From Methylobacterium bullatum (GTDB lineage Bacteria; Pseudomonadota; Alphaproteobacteria; Rhizobiales; Beijerinckiaceae): a stretch of 64,000 nucleotides of DNA. Position 1 is the stretch's first letter; every line of letters begins with the position of its first letter. Both the position numbers and the translations under genes were made by a program. The notes beneath the pieces are model-generated. The model did no database searches. It worked only from the letters and a program-made list of their open reading frames with translations, and was not told where the DNA came from. The stretch covers positions 3,756,001 through 3,820,000 of the forward strand of contig LR743504.1 in the NCBI GenBank assembly GCA_902712845.1. Direction: 5' to 3'. Shown in pieces: positions 17,283 through 26,626 of the stretch.

Positions 17283-19007
17283 ATGAAAATTGCCGATGCC
17301 GGACATGCCGTCCCGCCCGGCGCCGAATCGGGCTTCCTCGACAGGCTGATCGAGGCGGCCTCGGCGAGCCATGCCCGCGCCTGCGCCCTGCTCCTGGCTC
17401 TCTGTCTCGTCTGTTTCCTGCCGGGCTTCGTCTCGCTCCAGCCGATGGACCGGGACGAGCCGCGCTTCGCCCAGGCGTCGAAGCAGATGATCGAGACCGG
17501 CGACATCGTCGACATCCGCTTCCAGGGCGAGGCGCGCCACAAGAAGCCGGTGGGGATCTACTGGGCGCAGGCCGCCGTGGTGAAGGGGGCCGAGGCCCTG
17601 GGGGTCGACCGGGCCCGCACCACCATCGCGCTCTACCGCGTGCCCTCGCTGATCGGCGCGCTGCTGGCGAGCCTGTTCACCTATTGGGCGGCCCTCGCCT
17701 TCCTGCCGCGCCGGGGGGCGCTCGTCGCCGCCGCTCTGTTCTCGGCCTGCATCATGATCTCGGCGGAGGCGCGCCTCGCCAAGACGGACGCCATCCTCAC
17801 CGCCTGCTCGGTCGCCGCGATGGGCGCGCTGGCGCGGGTCTGGCTCGGCCGGATCACGCCCGGACGGACGCGGGGCCGGCCCGATCTCACGACCGTGCTG
17901 GTGTTCTGGCTGGCCATGGCGATCGGCATCCTGATCAAGGGGCCGATGGTGCCGCTCTTCGTCGGGCTCGCCGCGCTCGCGCTGTCGCTGAAGGAGCGGT
18001 CCGGCCGCTGGCTCATGGACCTGCGTCCCGGCCTCGGCCTCGGGCTGACCCTGGCCATCGTCGCCCCCTGGTTCGTCGCCATCGCGTGGAAGAGCGGCGG
18101 CGCGTTCTTTGGCGAGGCGGTGGGTCGCGACATGCTCGGCAAGGTGGGGGGAGCCGCCGAGAAGCACGGCGCGCCGCCCGGCACCTATCTGGCGGTGTTC
18201 TTCGCCACCTTCTGGCCGGGGGCCGCCTTCGCGGCGCTGAGCGCGCCCTTCGCCTTCGCCAACCGGCGCGACGATGCAATCGCGTTCCTCCTCGCCTGGA
18301 TCGTGCCCGCCTGGATCGTGTTCGAGGCCGTACCGACCAAGCTACCGCACTACGTCCTGCCGCTGATGCCGGCCGTGGCGATCCTCACCCTCCTGGCCGT
18401 GGCGCGCGACGCCCTCGATCCGGGCCGGCGGGGAGCCAGGGCCGTGGCCGCCCTGGTGGTGCTGATCCCCGTCGGTCTGACCCTCGGCCTAGTCGGGGTA
18501 GCCTGGACCTTCGACCACGTGATCCCCGTCGCCGGGCTGCCGCTGTTGCTGGCCTCCTGCGCCGCCGCGATCCTCGCTGTCGTCCTGTTCGCGCGCCGCC
18601 TGCCCGAACGGGCGCTGGCCTGCGCCATCCTGGCCTCGGCCCTTCTCTCGCCGGCGGTGTTCGGCCTGACCCAGCCGGTGCTCGCGGCGCTGAAGGTCTC
18701 GCCGCGCCTCGCCACCCTCCGCGACGGGCTGCCCTGCGCCGCCCCGAAGGTCGGCAGCCTCGGCTACCGCGAGCCGAGCCTCGTCTTCCTCATCGGGACC
18801 GATCTCGCCATGCTGAATACCGGGGCCGAGGCGGCGGAGTTCCTGGCAGGGGGCGGCTGCCGCCTCGTCTTCGTCACCGAGCCGTTCCTGGACGAGTTCC
18901 GGCGGGCGGAAACAAGCGTTAAGGCTGCCCCGGTGGGCCGGGTCTCCGGCTTCAACATCAACAGCGGCCGGCGGATCGACCTCTCGGCCTATGCGGTGAC
19001 CCCGTGA
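17283..19007 (+). CDS. ArnT-like polyprenyl-phosphate-dependent glycosyltransferase
   Basis: 574 residues with about a dozen membrane segments. After a cytoplasmic N-terminus and first membrane helix comes the conserved periplasmic-loop motif QPMDRDEPRFAQASKQMIET, whose acidic pair is catalytic in ArnT/PMT-type GT-C enzymes, then ARHKKPVGIYW and AEARLAKTDAILT. A small C-terminal domain faces the periplasm. These enzymes move a sugar from a polyprenyl-phosphate carrier to lipid A, core or another envelope target. The start ATG 17283 is supported by frame and family length. It overlaps the next glycosyltransferase by 4 bp (GTGA). Confidence 0.85.
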   Translation: MKIADAGHAVPPGAESGFLDRLIEAASASHARACALLLALCLVCFLPGFVSLQPMDRDEPRFAQASKQMIETGDIVDIRFQGEARHKKPVGIYWAQAAVVKGAEALGVDRARTTIALYRVPSLIGALLASLFTYWAALAFLPRRGALVAAALFSACIMISAEARLAKTDAILTACSVAAMGALARVWLGRITPGRTRGRPDLTTVLVFWLAMAIGILIKGPMVPLFVGLAALALSLKERSGRWLMDLRPGLGLGLTLAIVAPWFVAIAWKSGGAFFGEAVGRDMLGKVGGAAEKHGAPPGTYLAVFFATFWPGAAFAALSAPFAFANRRDDAIAFLLAWIVPAWIVFEAVPTKLPHYVLPLMPAVAILTLLAVARDALDPGRRGARAVAALVVLIPVGLTLGLVGVAWTFDHVIPVAGLPLLLASCAAAILAVVLFARRLPERALACAILASALLSPAVFGLTQPVLAALKVSPRLATLRDGLPCAAPKVGSLGYREPSLVFLIGTDLAMLNTGAEAAEFLAGGGCRLVFVTEPFLDEFRRAETSVKAAPVGRVSGFNINSGRRIDLSAYAVTP

Positions 19008-19771
19008 CCCAAACCGACACAGCCCCCTCCACCCGCCTGTCCATCGTCGTCCCCGTGAAGAACGAGGCCGGCAATGTCGAGAGCCTCGTCACCGAGATCG
19101 AGCGCGCCTGCGCGGCCCTGTCCCCGTTCGAGGTGATCTATGTGGATGACGGCTCCACCGACGCCACGGGGGCGATCCTCGCGGATCTGCGCCGTACCCG
19201 GCCCTGGCTGCGCGTGGTCCGCCATGCCCGCAGCGGCGGGCAATCGGCCGCGATCCGCAGCGGCGTCGCCGTGGCGCGGGGCGCCCTCATCGCCACCCTC
19301 GACGGCGACGGCCAGAACGATCCGGCCTTCATCCCCGCCTTGGTGGCGGCCCTGGAGGAGGGCGGCCGGAGCACGGGCCTGGCCCAGGGCCAGCGCGTCG
19401 GCCGCAAGGACGGGCGCCTGAAGACCCTGCAATCGCGCATCGCCAACGGCGTGCGCGGTCGCATCCTCAAGGACGACACCCGCGATACCGGCTGCGGCAT
19501 GAAGGTGTTCCGGCGCGAGATCTACCGGGCGCTGCCCTATTTCGATGCGCTGCATCGCTTCATGCCGGCCCTCGTCGCCCGCGAGGGCTACCGCGTGGTC
19601 CATGCCGATGTGGTCGACCGGCCGCGCTTCACCGGGCGCTCCAATTACGGCCTGTTCGACCGGCTCTGGGTCGGGCTCCTCGATCTCGCGGGGGTGTGGT
19701 GGCTGATCCGCCGCAAGCGGCCCTCGCCCGAGGCGGTGGAGGTCGTGCTTGTCACGGACAGGGAGGCCTGA
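19004..19771 (+). CDS. GT2 family glycosyltransferase, polyprenyl-phosphate sugar synthase type
   Basis: 255 residues of GT-A family 2. It shows LSIVVPVKNEAGNVESLV, VIYVDDGSTDATGAI, and the DGDGQNDP donor/metal motif near residue 105, like dolichol-phosphate mannose synthase and ArnC. No C-terminal membrane anchor is obvious, though WVGLLDLAGVWWLI is hydrophobic. It should load a sugar onto a polyprenyl phosphate for the ArnT-like enzyme encoded immediately upstream. Starts at GTG 19004 inside the stop of that gene. Confidence 0.87.
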   Translation: MTQTDTAPSTRLSIVVPVKNEAGNVESLVTEIERACAALSPFEVIYVDDGSTDATGAILADLRRTRPWLRVVRHARSGGQSAAIRSGVAVARGALIATLDGDGQNDPAFIPALVAALEEGGRSTGLAQGQRVGRKDGRLKTLQSRIANGVRGRILKDDTRDTGCGMKVFRREIYRALPYFDALHRFMPALVAREGYRVVHADVVDRPRFTGRSNYGLFDRLWVGLLDLAGVWWLIRRKRPSPEAVEVVLVTDREA

Positions 19772-19774
19772 CCC

Positions 19775-20116
19775 GTGCTGATGCAGCTTTCGGAAGACCT
19801 GAGCGGCTACGCCTACGACATCTTCGTCACCAAGTTCGACGGCTGGCTCGTCTTCGGCATCCTGGCCCAGGTCGTGTTCGGCGCCCGCTTCATCCTGCAA
19901 TGGCTGGCGAGCGAGAAGGCCGGCCGCAGCGTCATGCCGCTCTCGTTCTGGTTCCTCTCCATCGCGGGCGGGCTGATGACCCTGGTCTACGGGCTGGTGC
20001 GACGCGAGCCGGTCATCATCTTCGGGCAGGCCCTCTCGACCGGCATCTATCTCCGCAACGTCGCGCTGATCCTGAAAGAAAAGCGCCGGAAGTCCGGGGT
20101 GGATTCCGTTCCGTGA
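19775..20116 (+). CDS. LpxB N-terminal-domain-like small membrane protein
   Basis: 113 residues with three hydrophobic segments: WLVFGILAQVVFGARFILQW, MPLSFWFLSIAGGLMTLVYG and a later PVIIFGQALSTGIYLRN. The FILQWLASEKAGRSVMP stretch matches the domain found fused to lipid-A-disaccharide synthase N-termini or standing alone beside polyprenyl-sugar genes. Its gene starts 3 bp after the GT2 gene (GTG 19775, or ATG 19784), and the three genes form one operon. Role not established; a scaffold or flippase-like helper for the lipid-linked sugar is an inference. Confidence 0.75.
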   Translation: MLMQLSEDLSGYAYDIFVTKFDGWLVFGILAQVVFGARFILQWLASEKAGRSVMPLSFWFLSIAGGLMTLVYGLVRREPVIIFGQALSTGIYLRNVALILKEKRRKSGVDSVP

Positions 20117-20126
20117 CGTCCTCGGC

Positions 20127-20735
20127 ATGACTCCCCCGACGATTCCGCTGCCGGATTTCTTCGACGATCTCGACGCCAGCCTGGCCCATCTCTGGCGGCT
20201 TCTGGAGGACGGGCCGAGGCTGCGCCGCAACGCGTTCCACATGCCGGCTCTCGCCACGGTGGATGCCGACGGCTGCCCGCAGGTCCGCACCATCGTCCTG
20301 CGCGAGGCCGACCGGCGGACCGGGATCCTGCGCTTCCATTGCGACCGCCGGTCCCGCAAGGCCGTCGAGATCGCCGCCTCCGGCCGGGCCGCGCTGCACG
20401 GCTACGATTCGGTGAGCAAGGTCCAGATCCGGGTCTCGGGCCCGGCCACGCTCCATACCGACGATGCCCTGGCGGATGCCGCCTGGGACGGATCGATGGC
20501 GATGAGCCGGGTCTGCTACGGCGTGGCGCCGGGGCCCGGCACCGAACTCGCCTCGGGCGAGGGCTATTGCCTGCCGGAGACCGACGCGGCCATCGCCGCC
20601 GGCCGGCCGAATTTCTGCGCGGTTCAGGTGAGCGCCACCCGGCTCGAATTCCTCTTCCTCGACCGGCGGGGACACCGGCGCGCCGCCTGGAAGCGGGACG
20701 GGGACAGCTGGGCGGGGACCTGGCTGGCGCCGTGA
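20127..20735 (+). CDS. Pyridoxamine 5'-phosphate oxidase-fold flavoprotein
   Basis: 202 residues with the PNPOx-like split-barrel signature: MPALATVDADGCPQVRTIVL, HCDRRSRKAVEI and ARLEFLFLDRRGHRRAAW-like end. True PdxH has a longer C-terminal motif that is absent, so this is better called a PNPOx-family FMN or heme-binding protein of unknown substrate. It starts 10 bp after the small membrane protein and may ride on its transcript. Confidence 0.78.
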   Translation: MTPPTIPLPDFFDDLDASLAHLWRLLEDGPRLRRNAFHMPALATVDADGCPQVRTIVLREADRRTGILRFHCDRRSRKAVEIAASGRAALHGYDSVSKVQIRVSGPATLHTDDALADAAWDGSMAMSRVCYGVAPGPGTELASGEGYCLPETDAAIAAGRPNFCAVQVSATRLEFLFLDRRGHRRAAWKRDGDSWAGTWLAP

Positions 20736-20782
20736 AAGACCCTCTTTCTGTTCTGGAAAACCCCCTCACGATCGTCATCCGC

Positions 20783-20896
20783 CGTCATTCCGGGGCCGCG
20801 TAGCGGAGCCCGGAATCCAGAAGCGACGACAGCGCAAGGCGATGCACCGGCAGCGGCTCTGGATCCTGGGCTCGCCTTTGGCGACCCGGGATGACG
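20783..20896. repeat. Intergenic palindromic repeat (CGTCATTCCGGGG family)
   Basis: Outer arms CGTCATTCCGGGG (20783-20795) and CCCGGGATGACGG (from 20885) are imperfectly complementary, and inner segments GGAATCCAGA and CTCTGGATCC also pair, giving a long imperfect hairpin. The layout is that of dispersed palindromic elements common between genes in Hyphomicrobiales. It lies between the convergent PNPOx-like and metC genes, where it could act as a transcript end. Confidence 0.65.
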
Positions 20897-20922
20897 GTGC
20901 GCCGTGTCTTACGAAGATCGCC

Positions 20923-22110
20923 TCACATCGTGGTGCGGAACCGCGAAAACCCGGCATCGAGATCGGCCTGCAAATCCGAAATCTCCTCGAGGCCGATATG
21001 GAAGCGCAAGCCCGGTCCGCCCGGCTCCCAGCGCGTGGCGGTGCGGTAGGTCCGGCAATCGAACGGGATGACGAGGCTTTCGAAGCCGCCCCAGGAAAAG
21101 CCCATCCCGAACAGTTCGAGCCCGTCGAGCATCGCCGCCACGGCTTTCGCCGGAGCCGGTTTGAGGACCACTCCGAACAGGCCGGACGACCCGGAGAAGT
21201 CCCGCTTCCAGATGGCGTGGCCGGGATCCTCCGGCAGGGCCGGATGCAGCACCCGCAGCACTTCCGGCCGCGCCTGCAGCCAGCGCGCCATGGCGAGGCC
21301 CTGGCGCTCGTGCTCGCGCAGGCGCAGGTTCATGGTGCGCAGGCCGCGCAGCGCCAGGAACGCATCCTCCGGCCCGGCGCACATGGCGAAATGCTCGAAG
21401 GTGCGGTGGAGCGCGGGCCAGTATCGCTCGTTGGCCGAGGTGAGGCCGAGGAGCAGGTCCGAGCCGCCGCTGAGATATTTGGTCCCCGCCTCCACGGCGA
21501 TGTCGACGCCCCGCTCATGCGGCGGGAAGAACAGCGGCGTCGCCCAGGTATTGTCCATGATGACGGCGGCGCCATGCGCATGGGCGACCTCCGCGATGGC
21601 CGGCACGTCCTGCATCTCGAAGCTCTGCGAGCCCGGCGCCTCCACCAAAACCGCCTTGGTGTTCGTTTGCATCAGAGCGCCGATGCCGGCGCCGACGAGG
21701 GGATCGTAATAGGTCACCTCCACGCCGAAGCGCTTCAGCACGCCGTCGCAGAAGATGCGGGTGGGGCGGTAGGCGCTGTCGGTGACGAGGAGATGGTCGC
21801 CCGCGCTCACCACGCTCATCAGGGCGACCGTGAGGGCGGCCAGGCCCGAGGGCGTCAGCACCGTGCCCGCCGCCCCGGCGAGCTCGCTCCAGGCCTGGGT
21901 GAGCGAATCCATCGTCGGCGAGCCGCTGGTGCCGTAATCGTAGCGCCCGCGCCGGTGCTGCAGGTCGTCATAGGTCGGGAACAGCACCGTCGAGCCGCGA
22001 TAGATCGGCGTGTTGACGAAGCCATGCTGCGCGGAGGGGTCGCGCCCCGCATGGACGAGGCGTGTGGCCGGGCCGAAGCGGGCGGGATCGCGGGAAGGGG
22101 TGTTCGACAT
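20923..22110 (-). CDS. metC: Cystathionine beta-lyase (MetC-type PLP enzyme)
   Basis: 395 residues of the Cys/Met metabolism PLP family. Expected to cleave cystathionine to homocysteine in methionine synthesis. The N-terminus has PATRLVHAGRDPSAQHGFVNTP-like sequence starting at FGPATRLVHAGRD, the cofactor region has MDNTWATPLFF, and the PLP lysine is in EAGTKYLSGGSDLLLG. SGGSD replaces the more usual SGHSD. The SWGGFESLV ending is typical of cystathionine beta-lyases. ATG 22110 gives the family start; upstream in-frame codons add unrelated Arg-rich sequence. Confidence 0.88.
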   Translation of the reverse strand: MSNTPSRDPARFGPATRLVHAGRDPSAQHGFVNTPIYRGSTVLFPTYDDLQHRRGRYDYGTSGSPTMDSLTQAWSELAGAAGTVLTPSGLAALTVALMSVVSAGDHLLVTDSAYRPTRIFCDGVLKRFGVEVTYYDPLVGAGIGALMQTNTKAVLVEAPGSQSFEMQDVPAIAEVAHAHGAAVIMDNTWATPLFFPPHERGVDIAVEAGTKYLSGGSDLLLGLTSANERYWPALHRTFEHFAMCAGPEDAFLALRGLRTMNLRLREHERQGLAMARWLQARPEVLRVLHPALPEDPGHAIWKRDFSGSSGLFGVVLKPAPAKAVAAMLDGLELFGMGFSWGGFESLVIPFDCRTYRTATRWEPGGPGLRFHIGLEEISDLQADLDAGFSRFRTTM

Positions 22111-22269
22111 GGAAACCCGTATGCGGGGAGGGCGGTTGCGCCGCAACCTGAGCCTCGCCTGTGCAATGGCGTCAAGCGGAAGCCCTTGACCGGGCCTGCC
22201 GATCCTTTGCAATGCGCGGGTATGATCAACGGTCTCCCGGCATCGTCGACGCCTCATCCGACCCGTTCA

Positions 22270-22380
22270 CCTCATCCTGAGGTGACGCCGCGCAGCGGCG
22301 GCCTCGAAGGAGGCCTCCAGATCGCGCGATGCTGGCTGGAGGCCTCCTTCGAGGCCGCTTCGCAGCACCTCAGGATGAGG
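22270..22380. repeat. Palindromic repeat family A, copy 1
   Basis: Outer arms CCTCATCCTGAGG (22270-22282) and CCTCAGGATGAGG (22368-22380) pair, as do inner GGCCTCGAAGGAGGCCTCCAG and its partner around 22337-22355. Two more copies lie at 41321-41434 and 51543-51653. This copy runs into the aapJ gene: its last arm contains the ATG at 22375. Confidence 0.85.
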
Positions 22381-23394
22381 TTTTGGGTAGGAGGGATCAT
22401 GCTGTTTTGCCTCACTCCTGCCCTCGCCCAGAACGGTTCCGCCCAAGGCACCCTCGCCCAGGTCAAGGCGCGGGGGCATCTCGTCTGCGGTGTCAGCGGC
22501 GGGGTCGCGGGGTTCAGCATTCCGGACAGCCAGGGCCAGTGGCGCGGGCTCGACGTGGATTTCTGCCGGGCGCTGGCGGCGGCGATCTTCGACGATCCGG
22601 CCAAGGTGCGGTTCATCCCGCAATCCTCGGCCGCGCGCTTCACCGCCCTGCAATCCGGCGAGATCGACGTCCTGTCGCGCAACACCACCTGGACTCTGTC
22701 GCGCGACACCGCCGCCATGAACTTTCCCGTCATCACCTTCTATGACGGGCAGGGGTTCCTGGTGCGAAAGTCCCTCGCCATCACGTCGGTGAAACAGCTC
22801 GACCGGGCGACGATCTGCCTGCAGCAGGGCACCACCACCGAGCTCAACCTCGCCGATTGGTTCCGCACGCGGGGGCTGACCTACAAGGTCGTCACCTTCG
22901 CCAATAGCGAGCAGACGCTGGGCGCCTACGAATCCGGCCGCTGCGACGCCTACTCCACCGACAAGTCCTCCCTCTATGGCGAGCGCCTGAAGACGGCGCA
23001 TCCGGATGAGCACGTCATTCTCGACGAGGCGATCTCGAAGGAGCCGTTCGCGCCGGGCGTGCGCCAGGGCGACGACCAATGGCGCGATCTCGTCGCCTGG
23101 ACCCATTACGCCATGATCGACGCCGAGGAGGCGGGGATTTCCCAGAGCAATGTCGAGGAGATGCGGAAGACCGCCCTCAGCCCCGACGTGCGGCGCATTC
23201 TCGGCCTCGAGGGCAAATACGGCGAGGGCCTCGGCCTCACCACCGACTGGGCCTACCGGATCGTCCGTCATGTGGGCAATTACGGCGACGCGTTCGAGCG
23301 CAATGTCGGCGCGCAGACACCGCTGAAGATCCCGCGCGGCCTGAATGCCCTCTGGAACCAGGGCGGCCTGCAATACGGGCCTCCGATCCGGTGA
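22375..23394 (+). CDS. aapJ: General L-amino acid ABC transporter substrate-binding protein AapJ
   Basis: 339 residues from ATG 22375, near the usual family length. An N-terminal signal MRFWVGGIMLFCLTPALAQ ends in an AxA-type cleavage site. The mature binding protein has VCGVSGGVAGFSIPD, GLDVDFCRALAAAIF and the polar amino-acid pocket region DVLSRNTTWTLSRDTA. The start is uncertain. A very good ribosome binding site TAGGAGGG precedes ATG 22399, but that start leaves a signal too short to export; ATG 22375 lies inside a palindromic repeat with a poor binding site. The element may have rewritten the 5' end. First gene of aapJQMP. Confidence 0.88.
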   Translation: MRFWVGGIMLFCLTPALAQNGSAQGTLAQVKARGHLVCGVSGGVAGFSIPDSQGQWRGLDVDFCRALAAAIFDDPAKVRFIPQSSAARFTALQSGEIDVLSRNTTWTLSRDTAAMNFPVITFYDGQGFLVRKSLAITSVKQLDRATICLQQGTTTELNLADWFRTRGLTYKVVTFANSEQTLGAYESGRCDAYSTDKSSLYGERLKTAHPDEHVILDEAISKEPFAPGVRQGDDQWRDLVAWTHYAMIDAEEAGISQSNVEEMRKTALSPDVRRILGLEGKYGEGLGLTTDWAYRIVRHVGNYGDAFERNVGAQTPLKIPRGLNALWNQGGLQYGPPIR

Positions 23395-23412
23395 GGGGCG
23401 TGTGGGAGCAAG

Positions 23413-23550
23413 ACCCTCCCCCCTTCGCGGGGGAGGGTGCCCGCGGAGCGGGCGGGAGAGGGGCCGGCACAGGTCTTTCCGGAGAGGGCCCTCCCTTCAC
23501 CCGACCTTCGCTTACGCGAAGGCCACCCTCTCCCGCAGGGGGGAGAGGGG
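23413..23550. repeat. Palindromic repeat with two CT/GA-rich hairpins
   Basis: Two perfect hairpins: ACCCTCCCC (23413-23421) with GGGGAGGGT (23430-23438), and CCCTCTCCC (23526-23534) with GGGAGAGGG (23541-23549), joined by further partly complementary sequence. It separates aapJ from aapQ. Such hairpins downstream of a binding-protein gene often stabilise its mRNA relative to the permease genes; that role is inferred here. Confidence 0.7.
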
Positions 23551-23571
23551 TTGCGCGCGGAGGATGCCGTC

Positions 23572-24732
23572 ATGGCTGAATCCCGAAAGACCTCCTTTCG
23601 CGCCCTCGCGCTCCAGATCGTCCTGGCGCTCGCCGTCGCCGGCCTCGTCTACGTCGCCGCCGGCAATGCCGCGCAGAAGCTCGCGAAACAGGGCATCGTT
23701 GCCGGGTTCGGCTTCCTGTCGCGCAATGCCGGGTTCGACATCAGCCAGCGGCTGATCCCCTACGCGGCGGCGACCTCGACCTATCTCGATGCGTTCTTCG
23801 TCGGGCTCTGCAACACGCTGCTGGCCGCGGCGCTGGGCATCGTGCTCGCTACGCTGATCGGCTTCGTGGTGGGCATCGCCCGGCTGTCGCCGAACCTCCT
23901 CGCGCGGGGGCTGGCCTCCGCCTATGTGGAGGCGGTCCGCAACGTGCCGCTGCTGCTGCAGCTCCTCGTCTGGTACGTGGCCGTGCGAGTGGCCCTGCCC
24001 TCGGCCGAGGCTCCCGCGAGTCTGGGGGGCGCCTTCGTCTCGCAGCGCGGCCTCGTCCTGCCGCGCCCGGATTTTTCAGGTGCCGCCTGGCTGGTGCCGG
24101 TGGCCTTCCTCGTCGGCCTCGCCGCCCTGTCGCTCCTGCGACGGCGGGCGCGCCGCGCGGCGGAGACCGGGCGGCCCCCGGTGCGGGTCTGGCTTCCGGG
24201 CCTCGCCCTCACGATCCTCCTGCCGGGTCTCGCCTGGATCGGGCTGGCGCTGGCCGGCCATCCGGTCGCGGTCGATTGGCCGGCGCGCGGACCCTACGAT
24301 GTCGAGGGCGGGTTGCCGATCCTGCCGGAATTCGCCGCCCTGGTTCTCGGGCTCTCCACCTACACCGCCGCCTTCATCGCCGAGATCGTGCGGGCCGGCC
24401 TCTCCAGCGTGGCGCGCGGGCAGGGGGAGGCGGCCTCCGCGCTGGGGCTGAGCCGGGGCCAGAGCTTGCGCCTCGTGGTGGTTCCGCAGGCGATGCGGGC
24501 GATCGTGCCGCCGCTCACCAGCCAGTATCTCAACGTCACCAAAAACTCGTCGCTGGCGGTGCTGATCGGCTATCCCGACCTCGTCCACGTCTTCATGGGC
24601 ACCGTGCTCAACCAGACCAACCAGGCGGTGGAGGTGGTGGCGATCACCATGGCGGTCTACCTCACGCTCAGCCTCGCCACGGCCTTCCTGATGAACCTCT
24701 ACAATCGCCGCGTGACCATGGTGGAGCGCTGA
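23572..24732 (+). CDS. aapQ: General L-amino acid ABC transporter permease AapQ
   Basis: 386 residues with about eight membrane segments, belonging to the His/Glu/Gln/Arg/opine permease family. An N-terminal transmembrane stretch is followed by FFVGLCNTLLAAALGIVLATLIG, EAVRNVPLLLQLLVWY, and the cytoplasmic EAA loop ARGQGEAASALGLSRGQSLRLVV that docks the ATPase. The long insert between the two transmembrane halves is characteristic of AapQ/BztB. The ATG at 23572 follows GCGGAGGATGCCGTC. Separated from aapJ by a repeat, and 2 bp from aapM. Confidence 0.92.
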   Translation: MAESRKTSFRALALQIVLALAVAGLVYVAAGNAAQKLAKQGIVAGFGFLSRNAGFDISQRLIPYAAATSTYLDAFFVGLCNTLLAAALGIVLATLIGFVVGIARLSPNLLARGLASAYVEAVRNVPLLLQLLVWYVAVRVALPSAEAPASLGGAFVSQRGLVLPRPDFSGAAWLVPVAFLVGLAALSLLRRRARRAAETGRPPVRVWLPGLALTILLPGLAWIGLALAGHPVAVDWPARGPYDVEGGLPILPEFAALVLGLSTYTAAFIAEIVRAGLSSVARGQGEAASALGLSRGQSLRLVVVPQAMRAIVPPLTSQYLNVTKNSSLAVLIGYPDLVHVFMGTVLNQTNQAVEVVAITMAVYLTLSLATAFLMNLYNRRVTMVER

Positions 24733-24734
24733 GG

Positions 24735-25868
24735 ATGCAGGGATTCGTCCGCGCCGATCTCGTCGCCTCGCGCCCGCCGCCCGCCACCGTCGGCGGACCG
24801 CTGGGCTGGCTGCGCCGGAACCTGTTCTCGAGCCTCGGCAACGGGCTCACCACCCTGGCGATCCTGGGATTGCTCGCCTGGCTGCTCCCCGTCGCGATCC
24901 GCTTCCTCGTCGTCGACGCGGTCTGGACCGGCGCGTCGGGCGATGCCTGCCGGCCGGAGGCGGCGGGGCGGCCGGTGGGGGCCTGCTGGGCCTTCATCGC
25001 CGACAAGATCAACTACCTCGCCTATGGCTCCTACCCCGCCGCCGAGCGCTGGCGCCCGAACTTCGCCGTCGCGCTGCTCGCCCTCGCCGCGGGATGGATG
25101 CTCTGGCTCGGGGCGCCCCGGCGCGATCTCGGCGCGCTCTTCGCCTTCCTGGTCTTCCCGGTACTGGCCTACATGCTTCTCTCCGGCGCGCCGTCCCTCG
25201 GGCTGAAGACCGTCGCGACGGGCCTGTGGGGCGGCTTCCTCGTCACCGTGGTGGTGGCCACGGTGGGCATCGTCGTCTCCCTGCCGCTCGGCATCCTGCT
25301 GGCGCTGGGGCGGCGCTCGACCCTGCCGGTGGTGCGCGTGCTCTCCACCGCCTTCATCGAGTTCTGGCGCGGCGTGCCGCTGATCACGGTGCTGTTCATG
25401 GCCAACGTGATGCTGCCGCTGTTCCTGCCCGGTGACATCACCGTAGACCGCCTGCTGCGGCCCCTCGTCGGCATCGCGCTCTTCGCCTCCGCCTACATGG
25501 CCGAGGTGGTGCGCGGCGGGCTGCAGACCGTACCGAAGGGGCAGGCCGAAGCGGCGGCGGCGCTCGGCCTTGGCCGAAGCCAGGCGCTGCGCCTCGTCAT
25601 CCTGCCCCAGGCGCTGAAGGTGGCGCTGCCCGGCATCGTCAACACGATGATCGGCCTGTTCAAGGACACCACCCTGGTCTCCATCGTCGGCATCAGCGAT
25701 TTCATCCGCGTGCTGGAAGCCTCCCGCGCCGATCCGCGCTGGTCGGCCGCCACCATCCCGGCCACCGCCTACATCTTCGCCGCCCTCGTCTATTTCGCCG
25801 TCTGCTTCGGCATGGCGCGCTATGCCGGGTTTATCGAGCGCCGCCTCGCGGCGGGAGAGAGACGATGA
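24735..25868 (+). CDS. aapM: General L-amino acid ABC transporter permease AapM
   Basis: 377 residues, partner of AapQ in the membrane channel. It carries a long N-terminal region with [19 protein letters not shown], then [24 protein letters not shown] and the EAA loop [22 protein letters not shown], ending in [20 protein letters not shown] sequence. ATG 24735 follows the aapQ stop by 2 bp with GAGG overlapping that stop. The last 4 bases overlap aapP. Confidence 0.92.
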   Translation: MQGFVRADLVASRPPPATVGGPLGWLRRNLFSSLGNGLTTLAILGLLAWLLPVAIRFLVVDAVWTGASGDACRPEAAGRPVGACWAFIADKINYLAYGSYPAAERWRPNFAVALLALAAGWMLWLGAPRRDLGALFAFLVFPVLAYMLLSGAPSLGLKTVATGLWGGFLVTVVVATVGIVVSLPLGILLALGRRSTLPVVRVLSTAFIEFWRGVPLITVLFMANVMLPLFLPGDITVDRLLRPLVGIALFASAYMAEVVRGGLQTVPKGQAEAAAALGLGRSQALRLVILPQALKVALPGIVNTMIGLFKDTTLVSIVGISDFIRVLEASRADPRWSAATIPATAYIFAALVYFAVCFGMARYAGFIERRLAAGERR

Positions 25869-26626
25869 CGAGTGAATCCTCGAAGGCACCGCAGACTTCC
25901 CCCGCCGTCGCGCTCTCCGGCGTCAACAAGTGGTTCGGCGCCCACCACGTCCTGCGCGACGTCGACCTCACGGTGGCGAAGGCCGAGAAGATCGTGATCT
26001 GCGGTCCCTCGGGCTCGGGCAAATCGACCCTGATCCGCTGCATCAACGGTCTCGAGGCGCACCAGCAGGGCACGATCCATGTGGACGGCATCGAACTCAC
26101 CGGGGCGCAGGCCAGCGTGGACGCCGTGCGCCGCGAGGTCGGCATGGTGTTCCAGCACTTCAACCTGTTCGCCCATCTCACCGTGCTGGAGAATTGTACG
26201 CTCGCCCCCATCCACGTGAAGCGGATGGGCCGGGCGGCGGCCGAGGACCTAGCCATGGGCTATCTCGAGCGCGTCCGCATCCCGCAACTGGCGGGGAAGT
26301 TTCCGGGCCAGCTCTCGGGCGGGCAGCAGCAGCGGGTGGCGATCGCCCGCGCTTTGTGCATGAGCCCGAAGGTGATGTTGTTCGACGAGCCGACCTCGGC
26401 GCTGGACCCGGAAATGGTCAAGGAGGTCCTCGACACCATGGCGGAGCTGGCGCGCGGCGGCATGACCATGCTCTGCGTCACCCACGAGATGGGCTTTGCC
26501 CGCGAGGTCGCCGACCGCGTGGTCTTCATGGACGAGGGCCAGGTCATCGAGGTGGCGCCGCCGGTCGAGTTCTTCGACAGGCCGCGCCACGCCCGCACCC
26601 AGGCCTTTCTCAGCCAGATCCTGTGA
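25865..26626 (+). CDS. aapP: General L-amino acid ABC transporter ATP-binding protein AapP
   Basis: 253 residues with every ABC motif intact: Walker [10 protein letters not shown] near residue 48, Q-loop in [14 protein letters not shown], signature [15 protein letters not shown], Walker [15 protein letters not shown], and the H-loop CVTHEMGF. It powers AapQM uptake of amino acids delivered by AapJ. It completes a full aapJQMP operon and overlaps aapM by 4 bp. Confidence 0.95.
   Translation: MTSESSKAPQTSPAVALSGVNKWFGAHHVLRDVDLTVAKAEKIVICGPSGSGKSTLIRCINGLEAHQQGTIHVDGIELTGAQASVDAVRREVGMVFQHFNLFAHLTVLENCTLAPIHVKRMGRAAAEDLAMGYLERVRIPQLAGKFPGQLSGGQQQRVAIARALCMSPKVMLFDEPTSALDPEMVKEVLDTMAELARGGMTMLCVTHEMGFAREVADRVVFMDEGQVIEVAPPVEFFDRPRHARTQAFLSQIL

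Noticed and set aside
20842..22374. In-frame upstream extension of aapJ by about 500 residues
   Set aside because: It runs antisense through metC and a repeat; the real protein begins at the signal peptide.
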